A DNA stretch of 64,000 bases from Pseudomonas triticicola (GTDB lineage: Bacteria; Pseudomonadota; Gammaproteobacteria; Pseudomonadales; Pseudomonadaceae): assembly GCF_019145375.1 (NCBI RefSeq), contig NZ_JAHSTX010000001.1, positions 3,137,001-3,201,000 on the forward strand, given 5' to 3'. The translations under genes were made by a program, and so were the position numbers. This document shows, one piece after another, positions 47,777 to 57,000 of the stretch. Numbering within the stretch: position 1 is the first letter of the stretch; the number at the start of each line of letters is the position of its first letter. The notes under the pieces are model-generated. The model was not told the DNA's origin. It saw only the letters and a program-made list of their open reading frames with translations, and ran no database searches.

Positions 47777-47925
47777 CCCCTCACCCTAGCCCTCTCCCGG
47801 AGGGAGAGGGGACTGACCGAGGTGTTTAGGCGAAATATGCCGACTTGCGATACCGAGTCGAATGCAGGTTTTGAACACCACATAAATCGGCCCCCTCTCC
47901 CTCGGGAGAGGGCTGGGGTGAGGGG
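47777..47925. repeat. Long imperfect palindromic repeat, copy 3 of 3
   Basis: 149-bp block with CCCCTCACCCTAGCCCTCTC and matching inverted arm. The inner part (GACCGAGGTG, GCCGAC) is the reverse of copy 2, so this copy is inserted in the opposite direction. Confidence 0.8.
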
Positions 47926-48014
47926 CAGCAACAACGCAAATCAAAAGCCGAACACCCACGCTTTTCACCACTCAATAGGCCGAGTGTCAGCTCGCCTGCT
48001 CTTGATCTTGATCC

Positions 48015-48245
48015 ACCGGCGACGTCGGAAGGCTGAGCGGAGGGATTGATCCGGGCGTGGGAGCGCAGCGACCGTCTGGCGCAGCCAGACACAGCGGAAG
48101 GAGGTGCAGCGAAGCAAACCGGAGCCGCTGCGCCCGGATCGATCCCGCAGCGAAGGAACCCGAGCCTGCGAGGGCCGAACGTAGGAGCAAGCCTTTTGGG
48201 TTACCTTTTTGGCGTTTGAAAAAGGTGACCCGCCGTAAGGGCGGA
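48015..48245. other. GC-rich intergenic block, possible long Pseudomonas repeat
   Basis: A block with several short inverted motifs (for example CGTCTGGCGCAGCCAGACAC and the GGTGACCCGCCGTAAGGGCG region) and no credible gene. From memory, related segments occur many times between genes of P. fluorescens-type genomes; only one copy exists in this window. Together with repeat copy 3 it explains most of the 720-bp gap before ccoM. Confidence 0.4.
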
Positions 48246-48378
48246 AAGCAACGGATATTCACCCAAAACCCCAACAGCCTGGTCGGCCCAGAGGCCGCCA
48301 AGGCCGCCAAGGCACAAAAAAAAGGGGCAACCGAAGTCGCCCCAAAATGCCTTGCGTGCCCATCAAATCCAGAAGAAC

Positions 48379-48492
48379 TCACTTGCGCCGCTTATGCGCA
48401 TCCTTCCAGATAAAAAATCCAAACCCTGCAAAAAACAGCACCATGAGCCCCACCGTGAGAACCCCGGCAAACACCACGTTATCGAAAAACAT
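48379..48492 (-). CDS. ccoM: Cbb3-type cytochrome oxidase small subunit CcoM
   Basis: 37-aa single-helix membrane protein: it starts MFFDNVVFAGVLTVGLMVLF and ends FFIWKDAHKRRK. One hydrophobic helix (about residues 8-29) is followed by a WKD and a basic tail. This strongly resembles CcoM, the small subunit needed for assembly and stability of cbb3 oxidase in P. stutzeri. A GGGAGG ribosome site lies 7 bp before the ATG. An Anr box and a pentanucleotide array lie upstream. The main cco genes are not in this window. It is too short for routine gene calling. Confidence 0.85.
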   Translation of the reverse strand: MFFDNVVFAGVLTVGLMVLFFAGFGFFIWKDAHKRRK

Positions 48493-48510
48493 GACTGACC
48501 TCCCGGCCCT

Positions 48511-48583
48511 GCTTTGCTTTGCTTTGCTTTGCTTTGCTTTGCTTTGCTTTGCTTTGCTTTGCTTTGCTTTGCTTTGCTTTGCT
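48511..48583. repeat. Pentanucleotide microsatellite (GCTTT)14 in ccoM leader
   Basis: Fourteen perfect GCTTT units (48511-48580) plus GCT. On the ccoM strand this reads (AAAGC)14. It ends 18 bp before the ccoM start and begins about 4 bp after the transcription start predicted from the Anr box, so it would be the bulk of the 5' leader. Perfect five-base arrays of this length are slippage-prone. Confidence 0.95.
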
Positions 48584-48595
48584 GCGATGGACTCA

Positions 48596-48635
48596 AATTA
48601 ACAAACACACAGGCGCACATATTGACCAGGATCAA
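48596..48635 (-). promoter_or_regulatory. Anr/FNR box and -10 of ccoM
   Basis: On the minus strand TTGATCCTGGTCAA (48622-48635) fits the Anr consensus TTGAT-N4-RTCAA. TTAATT (48596-48601) is centred about 30 bp downstream, the class II distance, placing the start near 48587. Induction at low oxygen would suit a cbb3 oxidase subunit. Confidence 0.75.
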
Positions 48636-48701
48636 TATCCGCAACGTTGAGAAATAAAGGAGGGGAAATAACTGATCTGCATCAACCAATGCAGCGGGAG
48701 A

Positions 48702-48863
48702 TCAACGCTTTTTCGGCTTGTTCTTCGACTTTTTCTTGGCTTTTCCCAACGGCATCGCCTGCTCGAAAGCCTGGCGCACTTCGTTCAGGCGCTTTTCGTT
48801 GAGGTCATGCACACGCTTGGCGCGTTCAGTGCTGAGGTCGATCAGTTTGTCGTCTTGGCTCAT
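48702..48863 (-). CDS. Small lysine-rich protein, function unknown (53 aa)
   Basis: 53 aa, MSQDDKLIDLSTERAKRVHD at the start and a C-terminal tail of KAKKKSKNKPKKR. The middle is a predicted amphipathic helix. The strong positive tail suggests nucleic-acid or ribosome contact, which is only inference. Located between ccoM and the 113-aa gene on the same strand. Too short for the usual ORF cut-off but codon use is typical. Confidence 0.6.
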   Translation of the reverse strand: MSQDDKLIDLSTERAKRVHDLNEKRLNEVRQAFEQAMPLGKAKKKSKNKPKKR

Positions 48864-48957
48864 GGCGTCCGGCACATCGCAGAGGAGATCACAGCTGCCG
48901 TCACCGGCAGGATTGCGCCAATCATGCCGCCTGGCGCAGGCGCTGACCAGTCACTGC

Positions 48958-49299
48958 TCAAATCTCGATATCGACCCACAGCCCCTGACGCGGCTGATCG
49001 TCTATCAACGGCACCACCGGCACGGTGTTGTCGGCGTTCAACTCGGTACCCGGCACGGCCAGATGCTCTTCAGGATCTTCATCCGCCTCGCGGCGTCGGC
49101 GGTCACGTTCCTGCTGACGACGCTGTTCTTCGCGCGCCAGCAGACGATCCTCTTCCGGATCACGCTTCTGCAGATCGATCGTGCTTTCGTTGGAGCTTTC
49201 CTGCACCGGCACCACCGGCGGGATGTCCGGCCGCTGGCGGATCGGATCCTGCTGGGAAGTGATCGGCACGGCGCTCAAGGGGAGCATCGGTGGCAACAT
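48958..49299 (-). CDS. Charged hypothetical protein (113 aa)
   Basis: 113 aa from Met at 49299, with an AGGAG site 9 bp upstream. A hydrophobic, Pro-rich start (MLPPMLPLSAVPITSQQDP) leads to a highly charged stretch (KRDPEEDRLLAREEQRRQQE plus RDRRRREADEDPEE) predicted to be one long helix, then a hydrophobic tail ending GLWVDIEI. No named domain recognised. It is divergent from rapA with a 240-bp gap. Confidence 0.65.
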   Translation of the reverse strand: MLPPMLPLSAVPITSQQDPIRQRPDIPPVVPVQESSNESTIDLQKRDPEEDRLLAREEQRRQQERDRRRREADEDPEEHLAVPGTELNADNTVPVVPLIDDQPRQGLWVDIEI

Positions 49300-49538
49300 A
49301 TAAAGGTCTCCTGTCTGCAGGCTATCGGCTGGGGTGCAGGCGCCTTGAGCCGCCTGTCGCAAACTTGTGACCCGGTAGATACTGACTGGTGCCCTGCCGC
49401 TTTAAAAAAGCGATACATGACGCCTCGGCTTCGGCTTGCAGCTCGAAGCTAAAAGCTTGCCGCTGCTCCTATTCCTTTGGCCCTGAAGCCGTCATTCCGT
49501 TAAGATAGCCCGCTTTTTCAAGGTGGGAGTCAGGCAGC

Positions 49539-52385
49539 ATGGCGCAGCAGTATCAACCGGGGCAACGCTGGATCAGTGACAGCGAAGCAGAGCTTGGTTT
49601 AGGCACCGTTCTGGCACAGGACGGCCGCTTGCTGACCGTGCTTTACCCGGCCACTGGCGAAACCCGCCAGTACGCGCTACGGAATGCGCCCCTGACCCGC
49701 GTGCGGTTCTCGCCGGGCGACTCCATCACCCATTTCGAAGGCTGGAAGATGACCGTGCAGCAGGTCGACGACGTCGACGGGCTGATGGTCTATCACGGCC
49801 TCAACGGGCAGAACGAAGTCGTCACGCTGCCGGAAACCCAGCTGTCGAACTTCATTCAGTTCCGCCTCGCCAGCGACCGCCTGTTCGCCGGGCAGATCGA
49901 CCCGCTGCCGTGGTTCTCCCTGCGCTACAACACCCTTGAACACACCAGCCGCCAGTTGCAGTCCTCGCTGTGGGGCCTGGGTGGCGTGCGTGCGCAACCG
50001 ATCGCGCACCAGCTGCACATCGCCCGCGAAGTCGCCGACCGTATCGCCCCGCGCGTATTGCTGGCGGACGAAGTGGGTCTGGGTAAGACCATCGAAGCCG
50101 GTCTGGTCATCCACCGCCAACTGCTCTCGGGCCGCGCCAATCGCGTGCTGATCCTGGTCCCGGAAAACCTCCAGCATCAGTGGCTGGTGGAGATGCGCCG
50201 CCGTTTCAATCTGCAGGTCGCGCTGTTCGACGAAGAACGCTTTATCGAAAGCGATGCCACCAACCCGTTCGAAGACACGCAACTGGCGCTGGTCGCGCTG
50301 GAGTGGCTGGTCGATGACGAGAAGGCACAGGACGCCTTGTTCGCTGCGGGTTGGGACCTGATGGTGGTCGACGAAGCGCACCACCTGGTCTGGCACGAAG
50401 ACAAGGCCAGCGCGGAATACTCGCTGGTCGAGCAACTGGCCGAAGTGATTCCCGGCGTGCTGCTGCTCACCGCCACCCCGGAACAACTCGGTCAGGACAG
50501 CCACTTCGCCCGTCTGCGCCTGCTCGACCCGAACCGTTTCCACGACCTGGCCGCGTTCCGCGCCGAGAGCGACAACTATCGCCCGGTCGCCGAAGCGGTG
50601 CAGGAACTGCTCGACAAGGGCCGCCTCTCGGCCGAAGCGCACAAGACCATTCACGGTTTCCTCGGCAACGAAGGCGAAGCCCTGCTCACCGCCGTCAACG
50701 ATGGCGATACTGAAGCCAGCGCCCGCCTCGTGCGTGAACTGCTCGATCGCCACGGCACCGGCCGCGTGCTGTTCCGCAACACCCGCGCCGCTGTGCAGGG
50801 TTTCCCGGAGCGCAAACTACACCCGTACCCGCTGCCGTGCCCCGACGAATACCTCGAGCTGCCGTTGGGCGAACACGCCGAGCTGTACCCGGAAGTCAGC
50901 TTCCAGGCGCAACCGGACGCCGACGAAGAACAGCGCTGGTGGAAATTCGATCCGCGCGTGGAGTGGCTGATCGATCAGCTGAAAATGCTCAAGCGCACCA
51001 AAGTGCTGGTGATCTGCGCCCACGCCGAAACCGCGATGGACCTGGAAGACGCCCTACGCGTGCGTTCCGGCATCCCGGCCACGGTGTTCCACGAAGGCAT
51101 GAACATCCTCGAGCGTGATCGCGCCGCCGCCTACTTCGCCGACGAAGAATTCGGCGCGCAGGTGCTGATCTGCTCGGAGATCGGCAGTGAGGGTCGCAAC
51201 TTCCAGTTCGCTCACCACCTGGTGCTGTTCGATCTGCCGTCGCACCCGGACCTGCTCGAGCAGCGCATCGGCCGTCTCGACCGGATCGGCCAGAAGCACA
51301 TCATCGAACTGCACGTGCCGTACCTGGAAACCAGCCCGCAAGAGCGCCTGTTCCAGTGGTACCACGAAGCGCTCAATGCGTTCCTCAACACCTGCCCGAC
51401 CGGCAACGCCTTGCAGCATCAGTTCGGCCCGCGCCTGCTGCCGCTGCTCGAAGAAGCCGATGACGGCGAGTGGCAAGCGCTGATCGACGAAGCACGCGCC
51501 GAGCGTGAGCGTCTCGAAGCCGAGCTGCACACTGGCCGCGACCGTCTGCTGGAATTGAATTCCGGCGGCGCTGGCGAAGGTGAAGCACTGGTAGAAGCGA
51601 TCCTCGAGCAGGACGACCAGTTCGCCCTGCCGATCTACATGGAAACCCTGTTCGACGCGTTCGGCATCGACAGCGAAGACCACTCGGAAAACGCCCTGAT
51701 CCTCAAGCCGAGCGAGAAGATGCTCGACGCCAGCTTCCCGCTGGGCGACGACGAAGGCGTGACCATCACCTACGATCGCAACCAGGCGCTGTCGCGCGAA
51801 GACATGCAGTTCATCACCTGGGAACACCCGATGGTGCAGGGCGGCATGGATCTGGTGCTGTCCGGCTCGATGGGCAACACCGCCGTCGCGCTGATCAAGA
51901 ACAAGGCGCTGAAGCCGGGCACCGTGTTGCTGGAATTGCTCTACGTCAGCGAAGTGGTCGCACCGCGCTCGCTGCAACTGGGTCGCTACCTGCCACCGGC
52001 AGCGCTGCGTTGCCTGCTCGACGCCAATGGCAATGACCTGTCGCCACGGGTGTCGTTCGAAACCCTCAACGATCAGCTGGAAAGCGTGCCGCGCGCCAGC
52101 GCCAACAAGTTCATCCAGGCCCAGCGCGATCAGCTGACGCCACGGATCAATGCCGGCGAAGAAAAAATCGCCCCGCGTCACGCCGAGCGTGTGGCCGAAG
52201 CGCGCCGTCGCCTGGCCGCCGACACCGACGAAGAGCTGGCGCGCCTGACCGCTTTGCAAGCGGTCAACCCGACCGTGCGCGACAGCGAACTGGAGGCGTT
52301 GCGCACTCAGCGTGAGCAAGGTCTGGCAATGCTCGACAAAGCGGCGTTGCGCCTGGAAGCGATTCGGGTGCTGGTGGCGGGCTAA
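49539..52385 (+). CDS. rapA: RNA polymerase-associated ATPase RapA
   Basis: 948-aa SWI2/SNF2 ATPase that recycles RNA polymerase after transcription. The N-terminal tandem Tudor-like part starts with [20 protein letters not shown]. Walker A is [13 protein letters not shown] with Lys183, and the DEAH box is Asp278-His281 in [10 protein letters not shown]. The helicase C motif [20 protein letters not shown] and the arginine finger [11 protein letters not shown] are intact. C-terminal RapA-specific domains are complete. Also called HepA. A strong terminator follows. Confidence 0.96.
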   Translation: MAQQYQPGQRWISDSEAELGLGTVLAQDGRLLTVLYPATGETRQYALRNAPLTRVRFSPGDSITHFEGWKMTVQQVDDVDGLMVYHGLNGQNEVVTLPETQLSNFIQFRLASDRLFAGQIDPLPWFSLRYNTLEHTSRQLQSSLWGLGGVRAQPIAHQLHIAREVADRIAPRVLLADEVGLGKTIEAGLVIHRQLLSGRANRVLILVPENLQHQWLVEMRRRFNLQVALFDEERFIESDATNPFEDTQLALVALEWLVDDEKAQDALFAAGWDLMVVDEAHHLVWHEDKASAEYSLVEQLAEVIPGVLLLTATPEQLGQDSHFARLRLLDPNRFHDLAAFRAESDNYRPVAEAVQELLDKGRLSAEAHKTIHGFLGNEGEALLTAVNDGDTEASARLVRELLDRHGTGRVLFRNTRAAVQGFPERKLHPYPLPCPDEYLELPLGEHAELYPEVSFQAQPDADEEQRWWKFDPRVEWLIDQLKMLKRTKVLVICAHAETAMDLEDALRVRSGIPATVFHEGMNILERDRAAAYFADEEFGAQVLICSEIGSEGRNFQFAHHLVLFDLPSHPDLLEQRIGRLDRIGQKHIIELHVPYLETSPQERLFQWYHEALNAFLNTCPTGNALQHQFGPRLLPLLEEADDGEWQALIDEARAERERLEAELHTGRDRLLELNSGGAGEGEALVEAILEQDDQFALPIYMETLFDAFGIDSEDHSENALILKPSEKMLDASFPLGDDEGVTITYDRNQALSREDMQFITWEHPMVQGGMDLVLSGSMGNTAVALIKNKALKPGTVLLELLYVSEVVAPRSLQLGRYLPPAALRCLLDANGNDLSPRVSFETLNDQLESVPRASANKFIQAQRDQLTPRINAGEEKIAPRHAERVAEARRRLAADTDEELARLTALQAVNPTVRDSELEALRTQREQGLAMLDKAALRLEAIRVLVAG

Positions 52386-52413
52386 CCGTCCCGCTCCACC
52401 GCTGAAAACCAAG

Positions 52414-52440
52414 AGGCCCGCAGTGATGCGGGCCTTTTTG
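52414..52440 (+). terminator. Rho-independent terminator after rapA
   Basis: GGCCCGCA and TGCGGGCC form an 8-bp GC stem with a four-base loop followed by TTTTT. Confidence 0.95.
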
Positions 52441-52476
52441 TTTGCCTGTTATTTGTCAGGTGATGCAGATGGCCCC

Positions 52477-52542
52477 TTCGCGAGCAGGCTCGCTCCCACA
52501 ATGAAATGCATTCCAAACTGTGGGAGCGAGCCTGCTCGCGAA
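52477..52542. repeat. REP pair after rapA
   Basis: Inverted units at 52477-52499 (+) and 52520-52542 (-) between the convergent rapA and MFS genes. Confidence 0.9.
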
Positions 52543-52547
52543 AACGG

Positions 52548-53897
52548 TCAGGCAGTCGCCGCAGAAATTTCTGGCTCAACCACCGCCACCAACCCCTCCT
52601 TCATCCGCTGCGCATCCCGGACAAAACACCGCGATGCCAGAAACAGAAAGACCATGGTCAGGAACAGCGCCACCGGGATCAGGTACATCGCGTCATGCAG
52701 GCCGACAGCCTTGAACGCTTCGGTCATCTGCTCAGCCCCTGCGGCCAGCATCGCCGTGTGCGCGAAGTGATCCGACAGCCCACCCACGACCACCGGACCC
52801 AACCCGCCACCGAGCAGATACAGACCGGCGAAGAACAACGCCATCGCCGTCGCCCGCAGGCGCGGTTCGACGACGTCCTGAATCGCCGTGTACACGCAGG
52901 TATAGAAGTTGTAGGCGAATAGCCAGCCGACACTGAACACCGCGACGAACACACCGATCTCGATGCGCCCGGCATGCAGCGCCCACGCCGTACACAGGGT
53001 CGAAATGATCAGACTGAACGCGGCAAACAACAGCCGCCCACTGGCGAAGCGCTGGTGGATCTTGTCGGCGATCCAGCCGCCAAGGGTCAGCCCGACCAAT
53101 CCCGTCACGCCAACGATCAACCCGGTTGCCACCGCCGCCTCCTGCAACGGCATAAGGAAATAGCGCTGCAGCATCGGCACCAGGAATGAGTTGCAGGCAT
53201 AGGTCGCGAAGTTGAAGCACAGCCCGGCCATCACCAGCCACAGGAAGGTCGGAACGGCGAGGACGCGGCGGATCGGTTTATCGACTTTCTCTTGCGAGAC
53301 CTGCACGGTTTCAGCTGCGCCGCGTTTCGGCTCTTTGATGAAGAACATGAACACCGCGAGGATCAGCCCCGGCACGGCAGCGATGAAGAACGGCGCGCGC
53401 CAGCTGTCGAACGCCTTGACCATCGCGCCGATGGTGAAGAACGCCAGCAGCAGCCCCAGCGGCAGGCCAAGCATGAAAATACCCATCGCCCGCGCCCGGC
53501 GGTGCGCCGGAAACAGATCGCCGATCAGCGAGTTGGCCGCTGGTGCATAACTGGCTTCGCCGATGCCGATGCCCATGCGCACGATGAGGAAACTCCAGAA
53601 ACTGCCGACCATACCGTTGACCGCAGTCAGCGCACTCCAGGTCGCCAGGCCCCAGCCCATCAGTTTGCTGCGTGAACCGGTGTCGGCCATGCGTCCGAGT
53701 GGCAGGCCGGCAATCGCGTAAACGATGGTGAACGCAGTGCCGATGATGCCCAGCTGAAAGTCGCTGAGGTGCCATTCCATGCGGATCGGTTCGATGATGA
53801 TCGCCGGGATGGTGCGGTCGAAGAAATTGAACAGGTTGGCGAGGAACAGCAGGAACAGAATGCGCCAGGCATTCGCCGCTTGGGTCGAGTTCTGCAT
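52548..53897 (-). CDS. MFS transporter, spinster/GudP-like
   Basis: 449-aa membrane protein with 12 predicted helices. Family blocks are FLANLFNFFDRTIPAIIIEP, AGLPLGRMADTGSRSKLMG and RMGIGIGEASYAPAANSLIG. It resembles the spinster-type subfamily of the MFS; substrates in bacteria are mostly unknown. It lies in the rapA-nbdA neighbourhood, transcribed convergently to rapA. Confidence 0.85.
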   Translation of the reverse strand: MQNSTQAANAWRILFLLFLANLFNFFDRTIPAIIIEPIRMEWHLSDFQLGIIGTAFTIVYAIAGLPLGRMADTGSRSKLMGWGLATWSALTAVNGMVGSFWSFLIVRMGIGIGEASYAPAANSLIGDLFPAHRRARAMGIFMLGLPLGLLLAFFTIGAMVKAFDSWRAPFFIAAVPGLILAVFMFFIKEPKRGAAETVQVSQEKVDKPIRRVLAVPTFLWLVMAGLCFNFATYACNSFLVPMLQRYFLMPLQEAAVATGLIVGVTGLVGLTLGGWIADKIHQRFASGRLLFAAFSLIISTLCTAWALHAGRIEIGVFVAVFSVGWLFAYNFYTCVYTAIQDVVEPRLRATAMALFFAGLYLLGGGLGPVVVGGLSDHFAHTAMLAAGAEQMTEAFKAVGLHDAMYLIPVALFLTMVFLFLASRCFVRDAQRMKEGLVAVVEPEISAATA

Positions 53898-54198
53898 GGG
53901 TCCGTCTCTTTATTGTTATGAGGGCTTCACTGCCAGCGCGTCGAGCCCGGAACCTGCAATCTAGTCAGCTGCGCCGGGGCTGTCTGTCATCATTCGTCAG
54001 CCTGATATCGACCCATCGCACTGTAACGAAACGTAAGCCCTTGATAAGTCTGGAATCCCCCGCCATACGGGGCTTTCGCGGCAAAATCCAGCGACAAAAA
54101 AATAGTTTCGCGCCCCCCTTCCCAACGCCATGGCAAAGCCTAGAATGGCCGCCGGATCCGTCCGGATCTTCCGATCAATCCCTTTGATACCCCCGCCC
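53898..54198. other. Intergenic region between MFS and YkgJ genes
   Basis: 301 bp with no REP unit, hairpin or strong promoter that I can defend. It must contain the divergent promoters of the two flanking genes. Confidence 0.4.
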
Positions 54199-54567
54199 AT
54201 GTCCGAAGCCAGTCCGTGTCTGAATTGCGGTGCCTGCTGTGCCCATTTTCGCGTGTCTTTTTTCTGGGGTGAGTGCTCATCCTCTGGCGGGACGGTGCCC
54301 GATGAACTGGTCGCGCAGATCACTCCGAGCCGGGTAGCGATGATCGGCACCGATCGCAAGCCCACGCGTTGCACGTCTCTGGCGGGTGAGGTCGGCAGCG
54401 CTGTGGCCTGCACGATCTACGACAAGCGCTCGAGCACCTGCCGCGAGTTCGAGGCGTCATGGGAGAACGGCGAGCACAATCCCGACTGCGACAAGGCCCG
54501 CGCCGCCCACGGCTTGCCACCCTTGCCGCCACACTGGAACGACCTGCCGCTGGAGCGCATTGCCTGA
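54199..54567 (+). CDS. YkgJ-type cysteine cluster protein
   Basis: 122 aa. The Zn or Fe-S binding cluster of the YkgJ family starts with CLNCGACCAHF (residues 7-17) and continues with RCTSL, CTIYDKRSSTC and NPDCDKAR, eight conserved cysteines in all. Start 54199 puts the CxxC near the N-terminus as in the family; the longer frame (54130) is less likely. Cytoplasmic, exact function unknown. It lies upstream of the MHYT-GGDEF-EAL gene on the same strand, the order also known in P. aeruginosa (PA3310-PA3311). Confidence 0.85.
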   Translation: MSEASPCLNCGACCAHFRVSFFWGECSSSGGTVPDELVAQITPSRVAMIGTDRKPTRCTSLAGEVGSAVACTIYDKRSSTCREFEASWENGEHNPDCDKARAAHGLPPLPPHWNDLPLERIA

Positions 54568-54717
54568 GCCTTAGCGCGAATCGCTATGAGGCTAATGGCA
54601 AAATCATTACCACCAATGTGCCACTACGGCTTGCAGCCGGAAAACCGCCTCTATACTGCTTTCATTCGCCTGCGTTGATTGACGCACGGGCCAGATGAAT
54701 CCGAGACGGGGCATGCT

Positions 54718-57000
54718 ATGGAGTGGCTTGGTTTGCAGTTTGTTGCCGAGCTGCCGGCGAGCGGGCAGATTCTCCTCGATTGCAGCCACAACCCTTTGCT
54801 GGTGATGGTGGCCTATCTGGTCGCCTGCGCGGCGAGTTTCGCCACCCTGGACATGGCAGAGCGCCTGGTGCATGCCGAAGACCCGGGGTCGCGGCGAATC
54901 TGGCGCTGGATCGGCGCGACCTGCCTGGCCGGCGGCATCTGGGCCATGCACTTCATCGGCATGCTGGCTTTCCAGACACCCATCAATATTCAGTACGACC
55001 TCGGCATCACCCTCTTGTCGTTGCTGATCGCCCTGCTCGCCTCGTGGCTGGCCATGCATACCCTCAGTGAGGTGCAGCCGAGCGCGTTGCATTGCCTGAA
55101 GACCGCGTGTGTCATCGGTTTGGGCATCGCTGGCATGCATTACGTCGGCATGGCCGCGATGAAGTCGAGCGCCACCGCCTACTACCAGCCGGGGCTGTTC
55201 GCGCTGTCGGTGCTGATTGCCATCGGCGCCAGTTTCGCCGCGCTTTGGGTAGCCCGCTATTTGAGCGAAGGCAGCGGCGTGGCACATCAGTTGCTCAAGT
55301 ACAGCGCGGCGCTGATTCTCGGCGCCGGCATCATCAGCATGCACTTCACCGGCATGGCTGCGCTGGATCTGGTGCTTCCCGAAGGCGCTCTGGCAGCGAG
55401 CGGCAGCGAAACCAGTCATCTGCAACTGGGCCTGACCGTAGCGCTGATCATTCTGCTGATCCTCGGCAGTGCGATCAGCGCCGCCCTCGCCGACAAAAAG
55501 CTGCAGAACAAGGAAAACGACCTGCGCCGGCTCAACGCCCTGCTCAGCCAACTTGATCAGGCGCGCATGTCTTTGCAGCAAGCGGCCAATTACGACGCGC
55601 TGACCAATCTGATCAACCGCCGTGGTTTCAATCAGATGTTCGCCGAAAAACTCAGCCAGAAAACCAGCGAGGGCGGCATGCTCGCGGTGATGTTTCTCGA
55701 CATCGACCACTTCAAGCGCATCAACGACAGCCTCGGCCATGATGCCGGTGACGCGCTGCTCAAAGTCATCGCCCAGCACATCAAGAGCTCGGTACGCAGC
55801 CATGAAGACGTGGTCGCGCGATTCGGCGGCGACGAGTTCTGCATCCTCATCAGCCTGCGTGACCGCGAAGAGGCGCGTGGTATGGCGCAGCGCATCATGC
55901 ACAAGATGAAAGAGCCGATCGAACTGGCCGGCCGGCGCATGGTGATGACCACCAGCATCGGCATCAGCCTGTTCCCCGAAGACGGCATCACTTGCGAAGA
56001 GCTGCTCAAACACGCCGACCTGGCCTTGTACCAATCCAAAGGCGCCGGGCGCAACGGTCTGCACTTCTTCAATTCCAGCCTGAAGACCCGCGCCAGTTTC
56101 GAGCTGCAACTGGAAGAGGAACTGCGCAGTGCGCTACGGCAAGACCACGCGCTGATGCTCTACTACCAGCCGATCTTCGAAGTGAAAACCGGACGCGTAA
56201 CCAAGCTCGAAGCGCTGATTCGCTGGCAGCATCCGGTTCACGGTTTGCTTACACCGGATCGCTTCATCGGTATCGCCGAGAACAACGGTTTGATTGCCGA
56301 ACTGGACAACTGGGTGCTGCGCCGCGCCTGCAAGGATCTCGGCGAGCTGTCGCGGCATGGTTGTGCAGAATTGAAAATCGCCTGGAACTGCTCGCCGCTG
56401 AATCTGGCGCGCGAAGAGCTGGCCGAGGAGATCGAGCACGCCTTGCACACAGCAGGCGTGGCCCCGGAACGCCTGGAACTGGAGGTCACCGAAAACGCCT
56501 TGATGGGCAACATCGCCAACACTCTGGTGCTGTTGCGGCAGATCCGCGCCCTCGGTGTGTCGCTGTCGATCGATGATTTCGGCACCGGCTATTCGTCGCT
56601 GGCCTACCTCAAGCGCCTGCCGCTCAACACTCTGAAGATCGACCGCTCGTTCATCCTCGACATCCCTACCGCCACTGCGGATATGGAGATCGTGCAGGCG
56701 ATCATCGTCATGGCCCACACCCTGCATCTGCAAGTGGTCACCGAGGGCGTCGAGAGCCTGGAGCAATACGAGTTTCTCGAGCGTTCGGGCTGCGACTTCA
56801 TTCAGGGTTATCTGCTCAGCCGCCCGGTGCCGCTGGACGAATTGCGCGCGGTGCTCGATGAAATCAACCAGCGCAAACCCGTCCTCGGGGTCAATCCGTT
56901 GAGTCTGGCGCGCGATACATTTGCACCAGCGTCGCTGGATCCTTCGCTAAAAAGCCTTGCGCCCCATGCAGGCGCATCAATTGTGCGGCCAATCCGCTGA
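54718..57000 (+). CDS. nbdA: MHYT-GGDEF-EAL c-di-GMP enzyme, NbdA-like
   Basis: 760-aa membrane protein. The N-terminal MHYT sensor has three copies of the motif (MHFIGM near residue 77, MHYVGM, MHFTGM) within seven helices; it is thought to sense NO, CO or O2 via copper. The GGDEF motif is intact (RFGGDEF, residues 370-374), although the inhibitory RxxD site lacks its Arg. The EAL motif is at residues 498-500 (LEALIRW), followed by the DDFGTGYSSLAYLKRLP lobe. Position after rapA and YkgJ matches P. aeruginosa nbdA. It may make or destroy c-di-GMP. The last 110 bp overlap the next gene. Confidence 0.85.
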   Translation: MEWLGLQFVAELPASGQILLDCSHNPLLVMVAYLVACAASFATLDMAERLVHAEDPGSRRIWRWIGATCLAGGIWAMHFIGMLAFQTPINIQYDLGITLLSLLIALLASWLAMHTLSEVQPSALHCLKTACVIGLGIAGMHYVGMAAMKSSATAYYQPGLFALSVLIAIGASFAALWVARYLSEGSGVAHQLLKYSAALILGAGIISMHFTGMAALDLVLPEGALAASGSETSHLQLGLTVALIILLILGSAISAALADKKLQNKENDLRRLNALLSQLDQARMSLQQAANYDALTNLINRRGFNQMFAEKLSQKTSEGGMLAVMFLDIDHFKRINDSLGHDAGDALLKVIAQHIKSSVRSHEDVVARFGGDEFCILISLRDREEARGMAQRIMHKMKEPIELAGRRMVMTTSIGISLFPEDGITCEELLKHADLALYQSKGAGRNGLHFFNSSLKTRASFELQLEEELRSALRQDHALMLYYQPIFEVKTGRVTKLEALIRWQHPVHGLLTPDRFIGIAENNGLIAELDNWVLRRACKDLGELSRHGCAELKIAWNCSPLNLAREELAEEIEHALHTAGVAPERLELEVTENALMGNIANTLVLLRQIRALGVSLSIDDFGTGYSSLAYLKRLPLNTLKIDRSFILDIPTATADMEIVQAIIVMAHTLHLQVVTEGVESLEQYEFLERSGCDFIQGYLLSRPVPLDELRAVLDEINQRKPVLGVNPLSLARDTFAPASLDPSLKSLAPHAGASIVRPIR

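Noticed and set aside
48363..48689. 108-codon frame reading through the microsatellite as a KQSKA repeat
   Set aside because: The repeat is better explained as the leader of ccoM, which lies in another frame and has its own ribosome site.
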